Part shown: one piece after another, positions 61,108 through 64,000 of the stretch | Position numbering within the stretch: the stretch's first letter is position 1 | How the letters are laid out: every line of letters begins with the position of its first letter | NCBI GenBank assembly: GCA_963377175.1 | Contig: CAUJNA010001890.1 | Location: 1,325,815 to 1,389,814, forward strand | DNA: 64,000 bases | Direction: 5' to 3' | Source of the DNA: Effrenium voratum | Taxonomy: Eukaryota; Sar; Dinophyceae; Suessiales; Symbiodiniaceae | Translations under genes and position numbers: made by a program | The notes under the pieces: generated by a model | Databases searched by the model: none | What the model was told of the DNA's origin: nothing | What the model saw: the letters and a program-made list of their open reading frames with translations, nothing else

Positions 61108-61146
61108 TAGCCCTTTCCGTTTCGGGTAGTTCTCTGTCGGGTCCAG

Positions 61147-61222
61147 CGCAGGCACGCCTCGGCAGTCCCAGGCGCGGTAGATCTCTCCGGTCGCGCCCCT
61201 GGCTCAACTCCCGGGGAAGGGG
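61147..61222 (+). CDS. Plus-strand coding exon after a B end
   Basis: CGGGTCCAG| then 25 codons (RRHASAVPGAVDLSGRAPGS) to GAAGGG|GTGAGG. Very GC-rich; a minus frame is open too. Confidence 0.45.
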
Positions 61223-62102
61223 GTGAGGGGCTATGAAAAAGACACCCCCACGCCACCCGGACCCTGTTCGGCAACCCGAAATTCTGGAAGTGGTGAAAAC
61301 ACATTTTGACAATTGGTGAGAATGCCGACTTTTTAGTGGGTGGTTTATACTTTCAACATTTCTTAAAAATCCAACTTGAAACCGAAGCGGGTGCGGCTTG
61401 ATCCTGGGGAACTCATCATACAACCGGGGATATTAACCGCTCACATGGGGTGCTAGATTCACTTCGAAAATGGGTTTTGCAACCATAAAGGATGGTTGGT
61501 GAATTCCAACTTTTATTGGTCGTTTGTGGGTGCAGGAACAATATCCATTTCGCACCGCGAAATGAAACCATGGTTGACACCATTGTTTTTTAGTGTCGTT
61601 TTGGTAGTTAACTTTACCGGGCTTCCACCCCTCCAGAAGGTGTTAGAAGACTACTTTCCACTTCGGACACCTCCTTGTCCACTTGTTTGAAAGGTGTCTG
61701 CCCATCGGATATTCGGCCCATTCAGCAGCCGCATCCAAGCCTACCATCAAGGCATGCTTTTCTATTGCTCTACAAACCAAAACCCCCAAACATCCCCCAA
61801 ACACTGTAAGCTAAAGAGGTTAACAAGGCTCTCAAGGGTCACCTCAAGGGTCACCTTTCAGCTTTTGCCGGCGTGCTCCCTTTAGGGGGTGATGCTCACC
61901 AACGTTTTCCGTAGTCTATTTTTGAGATCCCAACCCATGCGGCTATCAGCACAGGCATGTCCTAGCAGGCTAAAAAAGGGGAACCCTCCCAACCAAAAGA
62001 GTTGGTGAGAAAGGGCATCTAGCTGGGGTTCTCTGCAGCTTTACATGGAGCTTTAAAGCGCGAGGCCGGATCAGCAGAGCAGAAACCTGAAAGGGATCCC
62101 AG

Positions 62103-62193
62103 GCGTGGCAAGACACTATAGGCACCTTCGATTCATGTTCCTTTTGATGTTTGAAGGACGGCAAGGTCTACGGGAGATCCTGCAAAACCATAG
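62103..62193 (+). CDS. Coding exon upstream of intron X
   Basis: GGATCCCAG| then 29 codons (YRHLRFMFLLMFEGRQGLRE) ending AACCATAG|GTGTCC with two bases over. Hydrophobic centre. No family recognised. Confidence 0.58.
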
Positions 62194-62284
62194 GTGTCCT
62201 TTTTGGAAAATAGATGGCCCTGGTAGACGATTGAACCACCAGGTAAACCAGGGCCTTCTATTTTTTAAGCAAAACAAGGACACC
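62193..62284. mobile_element. Palindromic element X forming a complete intron
   Basis: GGTGTCC...GGACACC, with arms extending as ATAGATGGCCCTGGT / ACCAGGGCCTTCTAT. TA at 62191-62192 and 62285-62286. The intron 62194-62287 (GT...AG, 94 bp) equals the element plus one TA copy, so splicing restores the empty site CATAG|GTGC exactly. Confidence 0.82.
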
Positions 62285-62287
62285 TAG

Positions 62288-62347
62288 GTGCAAAACCAGC
62301 TTGGAATTTCTTCGGGTGCAAATGGAAATCACCAGTTGCGGATCTTC
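62288..62347 (+). CDS. Coding exon downstream of intron X
   Basis: The frame carried over from 62103-62193 gives KTSLEFLRVQMEITSCGSS and TGA at 62348. A second frame (NPSYPRARVRLFLLPGGRTR) is open to 62477, so the exon may be longer in another phase. Confidence 0.5.
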
Positions 62348-62489
62348 TTGAACCCCAGCTACCCGCGAGCGCGCGTTCGACTCTTCCTCTTGCCTGGGGG
62401 AAGAACTCGCCCTCCGGCTCCGTCTCAGTTTGCGCCTCTCAGCTGCCCCCCCCCCCTTTTATTGGACCCCTTGATCTGACAAATACATT

Positions 62490-62596
62490 GTTCGACCCTC
62501 AAAGTGTCCAACTTACAAATGTCCGTCAAATTACAACCCCAACTGCTGAAATTAGCAAAATACAATCCTTCCTTATGGATGGTGTGAGGGTTCAGG
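62490..62596 (+). mobile_element. Family B element (B28)
   Basis: TTCGACCCTCAAAGTGTCC...GTGTGAGGGTTCAGG; diverged. Confidence 0.6.
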
Positions 62597-63109
62597 CGGG
62601 CCACTCAGAGTCTCTTAGGTAGCAACAACCTTTTGTTGCCTGTCAACGGATTGGAAACAAATACAAATCCATTTTGTCAGGGCATCCCTGAAAGTCCATG
62701 ATAACCCAGTGCTTCCATTCCCACAAAATAAAAACAGGATGGCATTGCTTCCCGTGGATAATTTTGTGTTGCAATAGCACATGTTTGAAGAGGACTTTTC
62801 AGGGTCCAAAATCGCCCAACCTCAAATACCGAACGGCCCAACCTCAAATCCTGAGGCACTCAACCGAAAGTGCTTGAGATTGAGCCAGTGGGCTGGCTTT
62901 TGGATGTCCGCCTATCAGGTATATCTGCATCATATCCCCAGCTAAGTCCCCATTCCGTGGGTTTTAGGCTAAACCCAACGGAATGGAAACTTTATTGGGG
63001 ATATCCACCACCTACCTGACAGGAGCGGTCCAACAGACTATCCGCCGATGTCGGTCCGATCAAAGGAGGTTGCGCCCTCAAGCCAAACGAGACCCCATTC
63101 GCGAAAGTA

Positions 63110-63241
63110 ATGTTGACCCCAGATGAATCAATCCCAGTTTATTAATACGGCGGTGTCCCTGCGTTTTGTGGGGTTTCATCACTTTTGGAGGGGAACACCC
63201 CCGTATTCATAAACTGGGGTTGATTAATCTGGGGTCAACAT
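63110..63241. mobile_element. Family F element (F8) with TA duplication
   Basis: ATGTTGACCCCAGATGAATC...TTAATCTGGGGTCAACAT, TA at 63108-63109 and 63242-63243. Confidence 0.88.
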
Positions 63242-63509
63242 TAGTGTACAACCCTGGGTTATCCTTTGCCCGAGGAACCTAAGGGTAGCTGATTTTGGGA
63301 CTGCTTGAAGTATGTTCCTTGAAGAAAAAGCAATTCGGGGTGATGCAATCAGAGCCCCGTGCCTTCCCGACTACTCACGCTAAACGCCTGGGATTGTGGC
63401 TCGGCAAATTCTTCAATTTTTCCACAGGATGTGCAAATCCGGGCATCACCTGGGCAAAGCGAAATGCGGCTTGCGTTTCTTTCTTTCTTTTTTTTGGGGG
63501 GTCCTTCAA

Positions 63510-63640
63510 CTCACTTCCTGAGTGGATTGGCCAAACAAAGTCCAAACCTTTTGCTTGCCGCCAAAACTGTCTTTCCAAAAAGAAAAACAACAGTGAGCCA
63601 GACTTTTCGTTTACCACTACAAAAAGCTCACAGATGTGAT
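63510..63640. mobile_element. Family K element (K6), right end cut by A18
   Basis: CTCACTTCCTGAGTGGATTGG..TTTACCACTAC; family A starts at 63641. Confidence 0.65.
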
Positions 63641-63735
63641 CTAGAGTCTCTATGACCCTTTCATAATGGGGTCACAACACCTTTTTTTTGTTGGGAAACA
63701 ATCAACCATTTAAAAGGGTCAGAAGGAGACTCCTT
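63641..63735. mobile_element. Family A element (A18)
   Basis: CTAGAGTCTCTATGACCC...AGAAGGAGACTCC. Confidence 0.7.
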
Positions 63736-63837
63736 GGAAAGAAAAGAGCTACCCATAAAGTTGGAATTCACCAATTTGATAATTTTGGGGCAGGCAACTC
63801 ACCCCATCTTTGAGCTGGAACTTCTTTCGGGTCCCGG
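63733..63837 (-). mobile_element. Family B element (B30)
   Basis: AAAGAGCTACCCATAAAG..AATTCACC..GGAACTTCTTTCGGGTCCCGG; left tip overlaps A18. Confidence 0.65.
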
Positions 63838-63936
63838 CCTCCCCTTCCGGCTGCTTCACTTCCGGAGGCAGCTCTTCCTTGCCGTGCATGGACCCTACCA
63901 CCCCCACCTGAAAACCTCCCGGGTGGGGTGGGGGCA
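63838..63936 (+). CDS. Candidate coding exon at the window edge
   Basis: Open frame (RLLHFRRQLFLAVHGPYHPH) ending GGGCA|GTGAGA. The acceptor is unclear because B30 ends CCCGG. Confidence 0.4.
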
Positions 63937-64000
63937 GTGAGAATTGAGGGCAAGTAAGGCCAATAACGCTACGTACTGCGATTCACCAACCAGTGAGGTG

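Noticed and set aside
1..64000. CRISPR array or bacterial operon
   Set aside because: Tandem arrays have no spacer-repeat alternation of CRISPR type; there are no Shine-Dalgarno-led compact genes.
1..64000. Autonomous transposase or reverse transcriptase
   Set aside because: No frame shows a DDE, RT or integrase pattern; all elements seen are non-coding.

Overview
This window looks like nuclear DNA of a dinoflagellate, probably a Symbiodiniaceae-like species. There are no bacterial-style genes, rRNA, tRNA or CRISPR. The direct taxonomic evidence is a 16-base exact match, on the minus strand at 26476-26491, to the 3' end of the dinoflagellate spliced leader, plus a second, gapped match on the plus strand at 48211-48230. 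Short GC-rich exons spread through repeat-rich introns, (TA)n tracts, a GGTATGAATCGG-type minisatellite and same-strand gene blocks fit this lineage. No exon could be assigned to a known protein family, so every coding call describes an exon and does not name a product.

Layout. Plus-strand exons are scattered from 0.1 to 18.5 kb. A ~2.4 kb array of GATC-containing tandem repeats with internal inverted blocks (18.9-21.3 kb) follows. Most exon candidates from 21.3 to 47.1 kb are on the minus strand; this stretch also holds a probable retroposed mRNA copy at 26.5-25.9 kb, a direct-repeat (LTR-like) unit at 31.4-33.3 kb and a six-exon model at 47.1-45.7 kb. From 48.2 kb to the end exons are on the plus strand again. 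The strand changes are therefore convergent at the big array and divergent at about 47.1-48.2 kb. Simple tandem arrays lie at 50.3-51.2 and 57.3 kb.

The main feature is a dense population of roughly a hundred short (54-190 bp) palindromic elements in about a dozen families. Families A, B, D, F, G, O and X have termini flanked by TA and appear to duplicate TA. Families E, H and K duplicate 4 bp, with perfect target-site duplications visible. In several places an element forms a whole intron. At 62.2 kb and 22.4 kb, removing element plus one TA copy with GT...AG boundaries leaves open, phase-compatible exons. Further cases are at 14.63 kb (family O) and 46.4 kb (family B). Elements are nested in one another, and one internal site of family B has been hit at least three times.

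I read this as a multi-family introner system: non-autonomous DNA transposons whose ends plus the TA duplication supply splice sites. Introners are known in dinoflagellates; what would be new here is this number of co-existing families and the two TSD classes. No transposase was seen, so the mobilising enzymes must be encoded elsewhere. All exon calls come from reading-frame openness, splice-like boundaries and codon character by eye, and transcript data would decide them.
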